Part shown: positions 1-10,059 of the stretch, piece after piece | Numbering within the stretch: the first letter of the stretch is position 1 | Layout: every line of letters begins with the position of its first letter | Assembly: GCA_032988165.1 (NCBI GenBank) | Contig: JANTQF010000052.1 | Coordinates: 1 to 64,000 of the forward strand | Direction: 5' to 3' | Length of the DNA stretch: 64,000 bases | DNA from: Emmonsiellopsis sp. PD_33 | Taxonomy: Eukaryota > Ascomycota > Eurotiomycetes > Onygenales > Ajellomycetaceae | The notes under the pieces: generated by a model | Databases searched by the model: none | Seen by the model: only the letters and a program-made list of their open reading frames with translations | Told to the model about the DNA's origin: nothing | Program-made: the position numbers and the translations under genes

Positions 1-112
1 GAGAAAGTAAACCCGGGCTTAAAATTGCTTACTTAAGGTTTTGGTTTTAAACCCAAAACAAGAACTCAATTGGGAACTAATAAACGCCCTGGAACCGGGG
101 TCCTTCTATATA

Positions 113-131
113 CCCCCCCCCCCCCCCCCCC
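113..131. repeat. poly-C tract of 19 C
   Basis: A run of 19 C followed by TT and five more C lies about 100 bases upstream of the first ATG of the alcohol dehydrogenase gene. The rest of positions 1-230 is promoter or leader sequence with no gene seen. Confidence 0.9.
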
Positions 132-230
132 TTCCCCCGGGCGAGTCTGACAGTTACCCCCTTATTACGTTCTATCCCTCCCCACGCTGGGCCATTTTCA
201 ATACATAAGAGATACGCATCATCCAAAGAA

Positions 231-1704
231 ATGGCAGCACAACTGTCGCCATTAGTTCTGCGACTGCGACTGTGTAGAAACGTCGCATCACCCGCTACTC
301 TCAAATCCACCGCTTGCTTCAATCCCCATCCCACCTCCGCCAATCCACTCACATTAACCACCGCGCCAACCCGCCGACATACACCATCACCCATTTCCCA
401 CCTCACCACCACCACCAGGCGATACGCCAGCATGAAAGCCCTCATCTACAGCGGCCCCAACACCGTCACCATCGCCGACCGCCCCCAACCAACCCTCACC
501 TCCCCCACCGACGCCATCGTAAAACTCACCCACACCACCATCTGCGGCACAGACCTGCACATAATCAAAGGCCACGTCCCCACCGCCACCCCCGGCCGCA
601 TCCTCGGCCACGAGGGCGTCGGCGTGATCGCCCAACTCGGCTCCAGCGTCCAGGGCTTCAAGGTCGGCGACACCGCGCTGATCTCCTGTATCACTGCGTG
701 CGGCGCCTGCGCCGCCTGCCGCAAGGGCATGGCCTCGCACTGTGTCTCTGGCGGGTGGGTGCTGGGCAACACCATCGACGGCACCCAGGCAGAGTACGTG
801 CGCATCCCGCATGCAGACTCCTCGCTGTATAGGTTACAGACTGGGCTGGATTTGGAGCAGGCGGTGATGTTGTCGGACGCGCTGCCGACGGGGTATGAGT
901 GCGGGACGCTGAATGGAAAGGTGCAGCCGGGGAGTACGGTGGTGGTTATCGGCGCGGGCGCGGTGGGGAGGGCGGTGATGTTGACGGCGAAGCTGTATTC
1001 GCCGGCGCTGCTTGTGGTGGTTGATGTGGATGAGACGAGGCTGGCGATGGCGAGGCGGGCGGGTGCGCATCATACGGTTAATAGTGCGGAGCCCGGGGCG
1101 GTCGAGGAGTTGATGAAGTTGACGGATGGTCAGGGGTTTGATGCTGTTGTGGAGGCGGTGGGGATTCCGAAGACTTTTGATCTTTGTCAGACGCTTGTTG
1201 GGCCGGGCGGGGTTATTGCGAATGTGGGCGTGCATGGGACGAAGGTGGATTTGCATTTGGAGAAGTTGTGGGATCGGAATATTAGTATGTTGTGTGTCCT
1301 GCTTTGCTCACTTTGGGGGGGGATTCAGAAGAAAAACGCCAAATATATGGAGACGGTAATTGCTGATCAAATCCTCCTCCTTTTTTGTTCAACAGGCATA
1401 ACCACCAGACTTGTCGACACCGTTACCACGCCGATGCTCCTGAAGCTTTTCCAAGCTGGCAGGCTGGATGTTGCTGAACTTGCAACCCACAGTAAGTGTC
1501 ATGACATGACCATGTTTCCATAGCTCCGGGTTTTACTTCTCTCTCACATTTTTCCCCCTCCGCAATGTTCATGATAAGGGAGCTTTGTGCTAAATCCGAC
1601 ACTCTTCAAATATAGGGTTCGCATTCAAAGATGCTGAGAAAGCGTATGACGTGTTCGGGGCGGCGGCGGAACACAAGGCGTTGAAGGTCATGATGAAAAT
1701 GTAA
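231..1704 (+). CDS. zinc-dependent alcohol dehydrogenase, probably mitochondrial
   Basis: Medium-chain zinc alcohol/polyol dehydrogenase, expected to oxidise an alcohol with NAD. The gene has three exons with introns at 1285-1395 and 1492-1615, giving 412 residues. Visible features are the catalytic zinc motif GHEGVGV, the structural-zinc cysteine cluster CITACGACAACRKGMASHC, and the Rossmann motif VVIGAGAVGRAV. The C-terminal exons restore the usual family ending (THRFAFKDAEKAYDVFG). The first 67 residues are rich in Arg, Ser and Thr and look like a mitochondrial presequence; an internal ATG at 432 starts the normal family N-terminus (MKALIYSGP) and would give a 345-residue enzyme of typical length. 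Both starts are plausible, so dual targeting is possible. The substrate cannot be told from sequence. Confidence 0.9.
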
Positions 1705-2451
1705 AGCAGTTAACCCAGATGGTTCTGCGGAAGGATGAGAGGTAATATCTGCCATTTTGCGGGTATATTTAACTGGCTTTTGGCAGCTTTCAAACGGCAA
1801 AAAGAATGGAAAATCTTGGTTGGCAGATTGTCATCGAGAGACATTTTTGGCACAATTCCAGGTCTAAGCTCGGATCATGCTCATGGCATGAGTGGTTGAG
1901 GCGGTATATATGTGTATATGAACTTTTGTATGGGACAATAGGTTTATCGGATATGATTCTTGGTTGTAATGTTGATGAAGTTGACGGGTGTTGTGGCTTT
2001 CGGGATTTTGTATCATCTCCGAAGCTTTGGAAGGAACTTCCGCCGATCAAGTTTCGTAAGTTTTGTGATAGGCCAAGGAAGCATGCATAAGAGAAATATG
2101 GTAGGTCATCCAAGTTCTGAGTAAATCTGCTGCAAAAAGTCTCCGGACTCGTAAACGGACGTGACAACAAGCTTCATTCACTGATACTTATTCTATTAAC
2201 ATATTAGAAGCGGACATATGCTCAGAACATTGCTTATAACACACAACCCATGTCCTACCCCTCAGATAAATGAGATATGTAGTTGATTAGGAGGAAAAAC
2301 GCGAGGCCTAATAGAAGGTAGGAATACTAGCATATGATTTTTCAAGAAGTCGGAAAGAGTAGAAGGTGGCAAGTTACTAACCTCAAAACAAAACCAGGTA
2401 ATCCGTCCATGTACCTCGTTCGGTTCTGATTTACTCGACAACAACCCCGTT
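1705..2451. other. intergenic, with a diverged repeat copy
   Basis: No convincing gene. The short open frames here show no family resemblance. Positions 1941-2010 resemble 3467-3536 (see the repeat entries). Confidence 0.6.
1941..2010 (+). repeat. diverged direct repeat, copy A
   Basis: About 70 bases that align with 3467-3536 in the same orientation. The shared core includes GTTGATGAAGTTG and a following TTTCG..ATTTTG stretch. Identity by eye is roughly three quarters, and many differences are transitions. Copies A and B flank the kinase-like gene. Confidence 0.6.
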
Positions 2452-3241
2452 CTAGATGTACGCATAATAGTAATCCCAAACCCGTTTGAGCTTACCCTCC
2501 TTATAATCTTCCGGCTTCAGAGCACTGTCAGTAGCAAAATATAACCATAATGACAGGAAGACCTACTAGATTTTTAACAAAGTAATCAACCAATTCCACC
2601 TCATTCTCAACCCACCTTTCCTGCCTGGATGCCAGCGCACCGTCTTCCGGGAATGTCTGGGCGGAATCAAAATCAATCCAGAGCACCCTAGTCATCTTTT
2701 CTCCCGGTGAAATCATCATATTTCTCGGGTACGCATCGCCATGATAAACTCTGGCCTTGTGTATTTCATGGAGGATATCACGGAATCTATGCAGGTAGCT
2801 TTCTGAAAAATTTGAAAGATCTATTTGCTGCATATTTGGAATATACTCGATAAGGATAGCGTTGGGAGGCAGCTTATCCTCACGAAACATGTGCAGGTCT
2901 GGCCAATCTGTAGCTTCTATCTTGGTGATTGTGCCATAAAAGTTCGGAATGGCTCCCCGATCGCAGAAGCCCTTTGCTTTCAGTCGTCGGTAGGCGGTGG
3001 ATTCTCGGATAAAGAGGTTCATCTCACGGTAGGGAGGGTCATGAGCCGACGAGCCTCTATCATGATGCTTGAACGGTTGTTTAGCACAGAGGTGTTGTAT
3101 CAATAGAGTTCCACTTACTACTTTCATCACGCAAGGCTTTCCACGAACTTGAACCTTGAAAATGGCGGAGTGCTTGGACTCTCTCAGATTTTCAAGGAAA
3201 ACAACGTCGGAAGGTTTCACATCATTGAACGAGCCAGCCAT
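2452..3241 (-). CDS. small protein kinase-like (atypical kinase fold) protein
   Basis: A short fungal kinase-like protein. It has a Lys in the CVMKV strand (the ATP-binding Lys position), a catalytic-loop-like HGDAYPRNMM and a metal-binding DFD in WIDFDSAQ. It resembles the small, highly duplicated fungal family related to aminoglycoside-phosphotransferase and RIO-type kinases. The best model has an intron at 2515-2566, which moves the frame into the expected C-terminus PEDYKEGKLKRVWDYYYAYI. A GTAAGT...GAG segment at 3023-3118 is 96 bases long and stop-free in frame: spliced, the protein is 213 residues; retained, 245. The retained stretch looks unlike a kinase, so I favour splicing. At this size it lacks part of a normal kinase lobe. 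The substrate is unknown. Confidence 0.7.
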
Positions 3242-4087
3242 TGTACTTGTAGGATATTGATTGAGCGACTAGCGGGTAAGAAAGAAAGCAGGCCGTGTCC
3301 GAAATCTGTAAATGTAACTGACTGAGTACTATGAGAAAAAACGGGCTACGAGCAGATGCTGGCGATTGGTTGAGAGAAGTCAAGGTCGTTCATTGTGTCG
3401 GCCCCAGGCAGAGAGTCTCACGTGAGACAAAGAAGACCATAACAAACTTGTTGGCAACGTAAAATATGTTTGTTGGATATGATGCCCAGTTGTAACGTTG
3501 ATGAAGTTGGGATGTGTCGCGGTTTTCGACATTTTGAAGTCGAGAACCAACACACGTGACCCCCCTTTCCCTTGCGGTCCCCTCCAGCTGATCTCAATAT
3601 ATTATTATTCTTCTGCACACGAATATGTTTGAATTATTTCCCTCGTAGTATATTTCAAGAGGAAGAGCTCATATCACACCATATTGTAGAAGAAAAACAA
3701 GTTTACTCATTGCAAGTTAAAAGACCCGAAAGTAAATTTCAGACGCTTGGATGGTCGCATTTCATCATAGATATATCTCCAGTTAAAAACAAGAACACAG
3801 GGGAAATAAAATAAACGGAAAAAAAGAGAACAAATACACAAGAAAACCATGATGGGAATATACAACTAGGGGAAAAAAAGAAATTTTTAAAACAAAGGAA
3901 AAAATAAGATGTTGTAGGCGTTGATCTCCTTTACAATTGTGGAGATAAAAACCACACTCGCATCTACAGTAGAACTGGCAGCAGATGTGCGACTCCCTGG
4001 CCGTTAAGGCGCTCCTGGGTGAATCGGCACATCCGTCATCGTTCGCATCGCACATTTAAATCATCCATATTAATGGGTAGGATGAAT
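3242..4087. other. intergenic, with repeat copy B
   Basis: No gene supported. The left part is the promoter of the kinase-like gene and includes repeat copy B (3467-3536). The right part is A-rich and includes the acuE 3' region. Confidence 0.6.
3467..3536 (+). repeat. diverged direct repeat, copy B
   Basis: Partner of 1941-2010. Both contain GGATATGAT and GTTGATGAAGTTG. The copy lies upstream of the kinase-like gene on its 5' side. Confidence 0.6.
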
Positions 4088-6135
4088 TCACAGCTTGGCA
4101 GCACTGCCTGGGGCAGAGATCTCGTTGTAGAGCAACCTGTAGTAGAAAAACGTTAGATCTGATAGAGTTCGAAGCAGAGAAAGAGAAATCGTCTGGGAGC
4201 AGTAGCAAACTTACGAAGTCAGGAAATCGGCATAGTCCTCGCCGGTAACTTGGCCGGCGAAGTATCGAGCAGCAAGCTGGTACTTGTTGCCCTTAGGGCC
4301 CTTGGAGGCGAGCTCATCTGCCTGCTCCTGAAGTAGCTTGAGGGCGTATGCCTTGTCGACTCTCTTTCCTTCGGCGGTCAGCACGTTGTGCTTGGACCAT
4401 TGCCACAGCTGGCTGCGGCTGACTTCGGCGGTGGCAGCGTCCTCCTATGGTGATTTGTCAGTGGGGGGTGTTTGGGTATGCGGGGATAGGTGGAGGGACG
4501 AACCATGAGGTAGTTAATGGGGATACAGCCAACGCCACGGAGCCATCCCTCCATGTACGAAAGGCCAATGTTCAAGTTCTTTCTGATACCGTCCTCAGTG
4601 ATGCTGCCGGGGACGTTGGTGTTCAGGAGATCATTGGCAGTAACATTGACATCCTCCCGTCGGCGGAACAGCTGGTTGGGAGTGGGCATGTACTGGTCGA
4701 AAATATCGACAGCGATCTTGGCCAGGGCTGGGTGGGCAACCCAGGTTCCGTCGTGGCCGGCACGCACCTCTCGGAGCTTGTCGGCGCGGACGTTCTCCAT
4801 GGCGGCATCGTTGGCCTGGGGGTTGTCCTTGATGGGGATTTGGGCGGCCATTCCGCCCTGTAGGGTTGTTAGATTGTTTCTTGTCGCTGTGTTAGTGGGG
4901 TTAAAGTGCTTACCATGGCGTGGACGCCTCGTCGGTGGCAGGTCTTGATGAGGAGTCTGACGTAGGAATCCATGAAGGGGACAGTCATGGTGACGGCGGA
5001 GCGGTCTGGGAGGACGAAATTGGGATTCTGGCGGAATTTCTTGATGAAGGAGAAGATGTAGTCCCATCGGCCGCAGTTCAGGCCGGAGCTGTGGTCTCGG
5101 AGTTCGTAGATGATCTATCCAGGGGTCAATGTCAGCAAAAGCTACAAACGGATGTTTACGGACGGTATACTGACCTCATCCATCTCAAAAGCGGCAGTGA
5201 TAGTCTCAATCAAAACAGTGCCTCTGATAGTGCCACGGGGCATTCCAATGTAATCCTGAGAGAGGTTGAAAACATCGTTCCACAGACGGGCTTCCAAATG
5301 CGACTCCATCTTAGGGAGGTAGAAGTAAGGACCAGCGCCCCGCTTGACCAACTCCTTTGCATTGTGGAAGAAGTAGAGACCGAAATCGAACAAGCCACCG
5401 GAGATGGGCTCGCCATCGACGGTGAAGTGCTTCTCATCAAGGTGCCAGCCTCGGGCACGAGCAATGAGGGTTGGCAGCTTCTTGTCGGTGCGGAGCTTGT
5501 ATTCTTTTCCACCTTGCTTGAAATCAATCTGCTTGCGGATGGCATCGTAAAGGTTGACTTGGCCATTGACCATGTTCTCCCAGGTTGGGGCGCTCGAGTC
5601 TGCCATCAGAGTCGGACTTGTCAGTTAACCCCTTTTTTTTCATGATAGAGCACAACGACACATGATCCAGCAGCCATGTCAGCCGCCACCATCGACCATA
5701 TCAATTTCCAACAGCTTTCCTGGCTGTTTCACGAGTCCAAAGTATGCACAGACGGAAGGATTATTACAACTCACCTTCAAAATCAGCCATATAAGTATAC
5801 ACATCAGCATTCAGCGCGTTCACCACCATCTTCCGGTCGGTTGGGCCGGTGATCTCCACACGGCGGTCGACAAGGCCGGGGGCGGGGGGAGCACCCTTCC
5901 ACGCATCATTCTCACGGATGTGCTTGGTCTCTGGGAGGAAGTTGAGCAGCTGGCCCCGGTCAATCTCTGCCTGGCGGTCGATGCGTCGTTGGAGGAGAGC
6001 TTTCCGGGTAGGATTGAAGGTGCGGTGCAGCAGGGCGAGAAAAGCGGTGGCGTCCCTGGTGAGAATCTTGCGGGTTTGCTCGTTAAGGGGACCGAGGATG
6101 GCTACGTCCTTGAGCAGGCTTTCGACGGATGGCAT
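4088..6135 (-). CDS. acuE: malate synthase, glyoxylate cycle (peroxisomal)
   Basis: Condenses acetyl-CoA with glyoxylate to malate in the glyoxylate cycle and is needed for growth on acetate or fatty acids. Six exons with introns at 5600-5774, 5115-5174, 4858-4913, 4445-4503 and 4137-4214 give 539 residues, the usual eukaryotic length. The family signature RDHSSGLNCGRWDYIF is rebuilt across an intron, and the catalytic-Arg strand is GTIRGTVLIET. The protein ends in SAAKL, and AKL is a canonical peroxisomal PTS1 signal. The last exon encodes only about 16 residues and supplies that signal. A CCTCGG hexamer lies about 90 bases upstream of the ATG. The start MPSVESLLKDVAILG is the first ATG of the frame. 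Confidence 0.97.
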
Positions 6136-7610
6136 GGTGAAGATGGGAGGGTATCGGGTATGAGGTCGGTGTTCCGGTTTCTATTCCTTCTGTCCGGACT
6201 CTTTCCACCGGCTGTGTTCTCTGCTCCTCGGGGGGGTATGAGAGGGGAGTATGAGCAAAATGCAAGGTTGACAATAGCGGTCTCTAGGATTATATGACTG
6301 CTAATAATGGGTATTTGCAAAATGTTCAGAAGAGTTACCCGGAGTTGGGCCGATCATATGGTATTTATTATAAACCTTTCCCGGATGGAGAGCCACAAAG
6401 GTACCTCTCGGGATACGTCAGAGGGCCTCGACAGACTTACCGCGGCACATGCAAGCTGCTTTCCATCCAGCAAGCAACAGAAGAGCAGGCCGCACGGGAG
6501 GCCCAGACCCAGTCCCGGACATTTCTCTACGCCCGCCAGCCAGCGACTAGGGTATGAGTCTACGAAACCCGATCAAAACGGCAAAACTATCCCCTGAGTG
6601 AGTCACTGCAGCAGCACTCGGACGAGAAAACGAAGGCGTTCAATTGCCCTGCCAGCCCCTCCAGAGCGAGACGCTGTGTCGACAGGGTAGCCGAAAAGCT
6701 GGGTGGCCGTAAAATGGATGAGCGGAAGTTTATCGCAGCAACGGAGCAGAGCTCTGGGCGGATAAGCTTGTGATGATGACATGGCGGCCAATGGCCAACC
6801 CTTCTCGGCCGATTTGTACCGGTTTTTCTCGAGATGCGCAGCTTGTTTCAATCGCGGCTACTCTGATCTCTGCTCGGTGATTCGCCGACGCCGCGTTGGT
6901 TGGACTGGTTCTCCCGCTTTTCTTGCTGCTGCTCTCCACACGCGTGGCACATCTTGGCTGGGTTTGCAACGCTGGACAGTTAGTTTGCCTTTGCTATTTC
7001 GGCGTTTCCTTGCCTAGTTGGGCTATGTTCACTGTCCAGACGGCCATGCGAGTGGCTCCCCCCTGTAGATTGGCAGTTCAGGATGGCCGATATCAAGGCA
7101 GTCTGCATTCTCGTGCGGATTCAGCGACTTTGATGCCCCGCAGTTTCTGCTGAGTCACCCAGACGAGAAATCGCCGCGGCTCGTGCGAACTCGGAGCCGG
7201 CCAGAGTCGGTTCCGGTCTGCTCCGCCGGGGCGTAACTATGTAGACAATTCTATGCCGAGCAGAGCCAATTCCATATCAATACAACCTTCTCGAACTGGT
7301 CTTGATGCGAGAATGATGGAGATGGCGTTGGCGATGGCTATTCTGTCGGCTACTTTGACCCTTCCTGCTTTGACCCTCCACGATATTCAGAAACAATAGG
7401 CCGTATAGAGTCATAGGTTGACTATGAATTGAATTTCCCCTGCCCACTGCTATCCCCGAGATAAAATAGACCAACGTCTAGATCTTTTGGCTGCCAATAC
7501 GGAGACTCTCCGTACGGCCCCCCGCCAAGCCTCGCAGGCAAAAAAAAGGCCAATTCGAGCCCCCTCCCCCCACACGGACCCGAGGGGGACAAAAAGTAAA
7601 AAAGAAACAA
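6136..7610. promoter_or_regulatory. long upstream region of acuE
   Basis: About 1.5 kb between acuE and tRNA-Tyr. Small open frames are present but none looks coding. It holds the acuE promoter, including a CCTCGG site at 6226-6231. Confidence 0.5.
6226..6231 (+). promoter_or_regulatory. candidate FarA/FarB site (CCTCGG) of acuE
   Basis: The hexamer CCTCGG is about 90 bases upstream of the acuE start. CCTCGG is the core bound by the Aspergillus fatty-acid regulators FarA/FarB. A hexamer alone is weak evidence, since about 30 are expected by chance in 64 kb. Confidence 0.45.
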
Positions 7611-7697
7611 TCCGCTGGGTCGGAGTCGAACCGACGACACCTGGATAGCGAGAAGATATTACAGTCCAGTGCCATAAACCAACTAGACGACCAGCGG
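7611..7697 (-). tRNA. tRNA-Tyr (GTA), intron-containing
   Basis: An 87-base cloverleaf on the minus strand. The acceptor stem CCGCTGG pairs with CCAGCGG and A is the discriminator. The T arm is GTCGG-TTCGACT-CCGAC. The anticodon stem CTGGA/TCCAG encloses CTGTAA, giving anticodon GTA, then about 12 intron bases after position 37, as usual for eukaryotic tRNA-Tyr. Confidence 0.93.
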
Positions 7698-8019
7698 ATG
7701 GTTGGTGGAGCTTGGCGGTTCTTTGTTATTTGTTGCTTCTCGAAGATTATCCCGAGTTCCTTGATCACACCCATGACGTACTGTGTGATATCTACCCCAT
7801 TCACTTCATAAAGAAACATTGGCCTTTCACCGATTAAACGCCAGATCATTTATCAATTCATGAAATCTCTGCCCAACCGCAGATATGTAGTTAGTTATCC
7901 ATACAACATCCCAAAAAAAACGCCGCCGTTCAACCCATGATGTAAATATCCAACTCCATCCATCCATCCACCCCAGCCCTACCATTTAGTCAAAAAAACA
8001 AGCCCCAGCCCCTAAAAAT
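7698..8019. other. intergenic
   Basis: No gene seen. It contains short A runs and a CCATC repeat (around 7957-7975). Confidence 0.6.
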
Positions 8020-8711
8020 TTAAACATACTGCCAAGCCGCCGGCGTCTCCCCCTCATACGGAATCGCCATGGCCACAAACCCAAGACAATCATCAATATT
8101 CCCCGTCGGCACCTCCGCATGCCACATCGCCGCAAACACCTGATACAGCCCATTTTCATGCCCGGGACACGCCATGAACCCGTCCGCACCCAGGCCGTGA
8201 AACCCGAACTTCCCATGCTCTGTGCCAGGCGTATATGTAAATCCCGTCTCGACGGAGCCCGCTGGCTTCTCTGGGTAGTCGGGGTGTGCGAAGCCGAGGG
8301 CCCCGCTGGGTTCGACGTAGAGGTGTTGGCCGCCGGCGACGACGACGGACTGGGGGTTTTTTTTTTGTTAGTTCGTTTCAATTTCGCTTGGAATGTGAAA
8401 GGTTTATAGTAGTATTTTCAACTCACCAGTTCCGCCAACCCTTCAATCACCGTTGAGTTTGTACGCGGACACATCTCTGGCAGCTCGAGCGGGCAGTATG
8501 TGTTTGGCCGCCCGCCGAGGAAAAAGTGCTGGTTGGAGGCTTGCATGGGGTAGAGGTGGACAGGGGATGCGGAGCGGGCTGATAGCACGGTGAATGGTCC
8601 AGGCGGATAACCGGGGGGTGCCGTTGATGGGGCGGGGGGTGGGGTGGAAGAGGAGGTTGGGATTGCTCCTGCGAGCAGCGGGAGGAGAGAGGCGAGGAGT
8701 GTCAAGTTCAT
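8020..8711 (-). CDS. secreted PhiA-like cell wall / IgE-binding-type protein
   Basis: A small secreted protein of 204 residues from two exons (intron 8350-8426). An N-terminal signal peptide (MNLTLLASLLPLLAGAIP) is followed by a Pro/Ser/Thr-rich linker. The body keeps the family blocks FTVLSARSASPVHLYPMQAS, FLGGRPNTYCP, GGQHLYVEPSGALGF and the ending DDCLGF...PAAWQYV. This matches the fungal PhiA / IgE-binding protein family of cell-wall proteins linked to phialide development in Aspergillus. Four conserved-looking cysteines suggest two disulfides, and N-glycosylation is possible at NST. The stop falls directly after the conserved WQYV, which supports the model. Confidence 0.85.
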
Positions 8712-10059
8712 GGCTGGTTGGTGTGGTTGTGTTCAGTAAGAGTAAGATGGGTGGCCGCGGAGTGGAGGATTGAGGAATTGGAGGAGGGAGATGGGGGAAT
8801 TTAGATAGATGTATTGGTTGGTTCGTTGGTTATATATATATGTCCAGAGCGTATAACAATGCCCTGGAACAAAAAAACCAACTGCCGAACGAGCTAGTTA
8901 AAAGTGTTTGTTCATTCAAGCCCGGTTTCAAGAAAATAAATAGGTCGTAAAAAAATCCCGAAACAACTGAGGAAGCTTTCTTCAACCCCGTGGGGGAGAC
9001 AAATAGAAAATTTCATGGGTATTTATTTAAATAGATGCATGACGCCACCCATCGTTCCCTCTTGGTCGAATCCTTTCATAATATATCTTAAAACCCAACC
9101 AAAAAAAGATAATTTTGCCTTTGACGTAACACAAGTAACTTTGCCGAGTTAGACATTTGCCTGATGTAGAAGCAAACTTTTTAAGCGGAACCGCATTTGC
9201 TCGTTGCCGCAGTTGTTGTTCGTACCTAGGTTGTGGCCGCGGTCCAATGGGCCGGCCGATCAGGTTGGGTTGATCTAGAATTTGTTCTACTTGGCGGTGG
9301 GAGATTCTAGGGGATTTTCAAGGGGATTTTCACGCTGTTCGGCGGGGAAGACAGGGGGGAGTAGGGGCGGGGACAGGGGGGCGGGAGGGATGTATATAAT
9401 AAAACGGTAGTACTGATTGATGGACGCAAGATGATCAGAGACAGTTGTTTCAAGATGGTATTGTAGGTAGAAGGTTAGGCGGCTATACCGGATAGATTTA
9501 TTTCTTTTTTTCTCCTTTCTCTATTTTATCATTTGTTCGAGAAGCCTAAGAGTTGGTTTACGGTTTCCTGTAGGCTTTTTGACGCCGAAGATGTATAACC
9601 GATGAATCATGAAATGAAGAAATACAGGCACACTTTGAATGGTGCGTTAATTGATTAAAAGTCTGTGACGCTCTTCAACGATATCTTAAGACATCTTGGC
9701 TCCTTTAAATTAAATACAGGTTAGTGATCAGGGATTTCTAGTCTCAGTGCTCATTATTAGCTTTTGAAGATATTGTATGTTAACGGAATTTCTTATGCTA
9801 TTTCGGTTCGCTAAGGGACTTGATATGTAGTTAAGCTAAAACACTATCAAGTTAAAATGCTGAGGCGAAGGACCATGATGATCTATCTAATCCAACGACA
9901 GGCCGCCAGATGATACAACAAAGAGAGGGGGAAATGGGGAGGGAAATGGGAACGGCTTCTATTTTTGAAACAGGGTGTTGGTTGACCGGTTTATTGATTC
10001 ATTCAGCTGGCTAGTTATTCCCTTCTAGTCATTTGGCTACTTCTCTCGTCTCATACATA
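8712..10059. other. intergenic
   Basis: About 1.35 kb with no open frame worth calling. The left part is the promoter of the PhiA-like gene, including a TATATATATA stretch near 8830. Confidence 0.6.
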
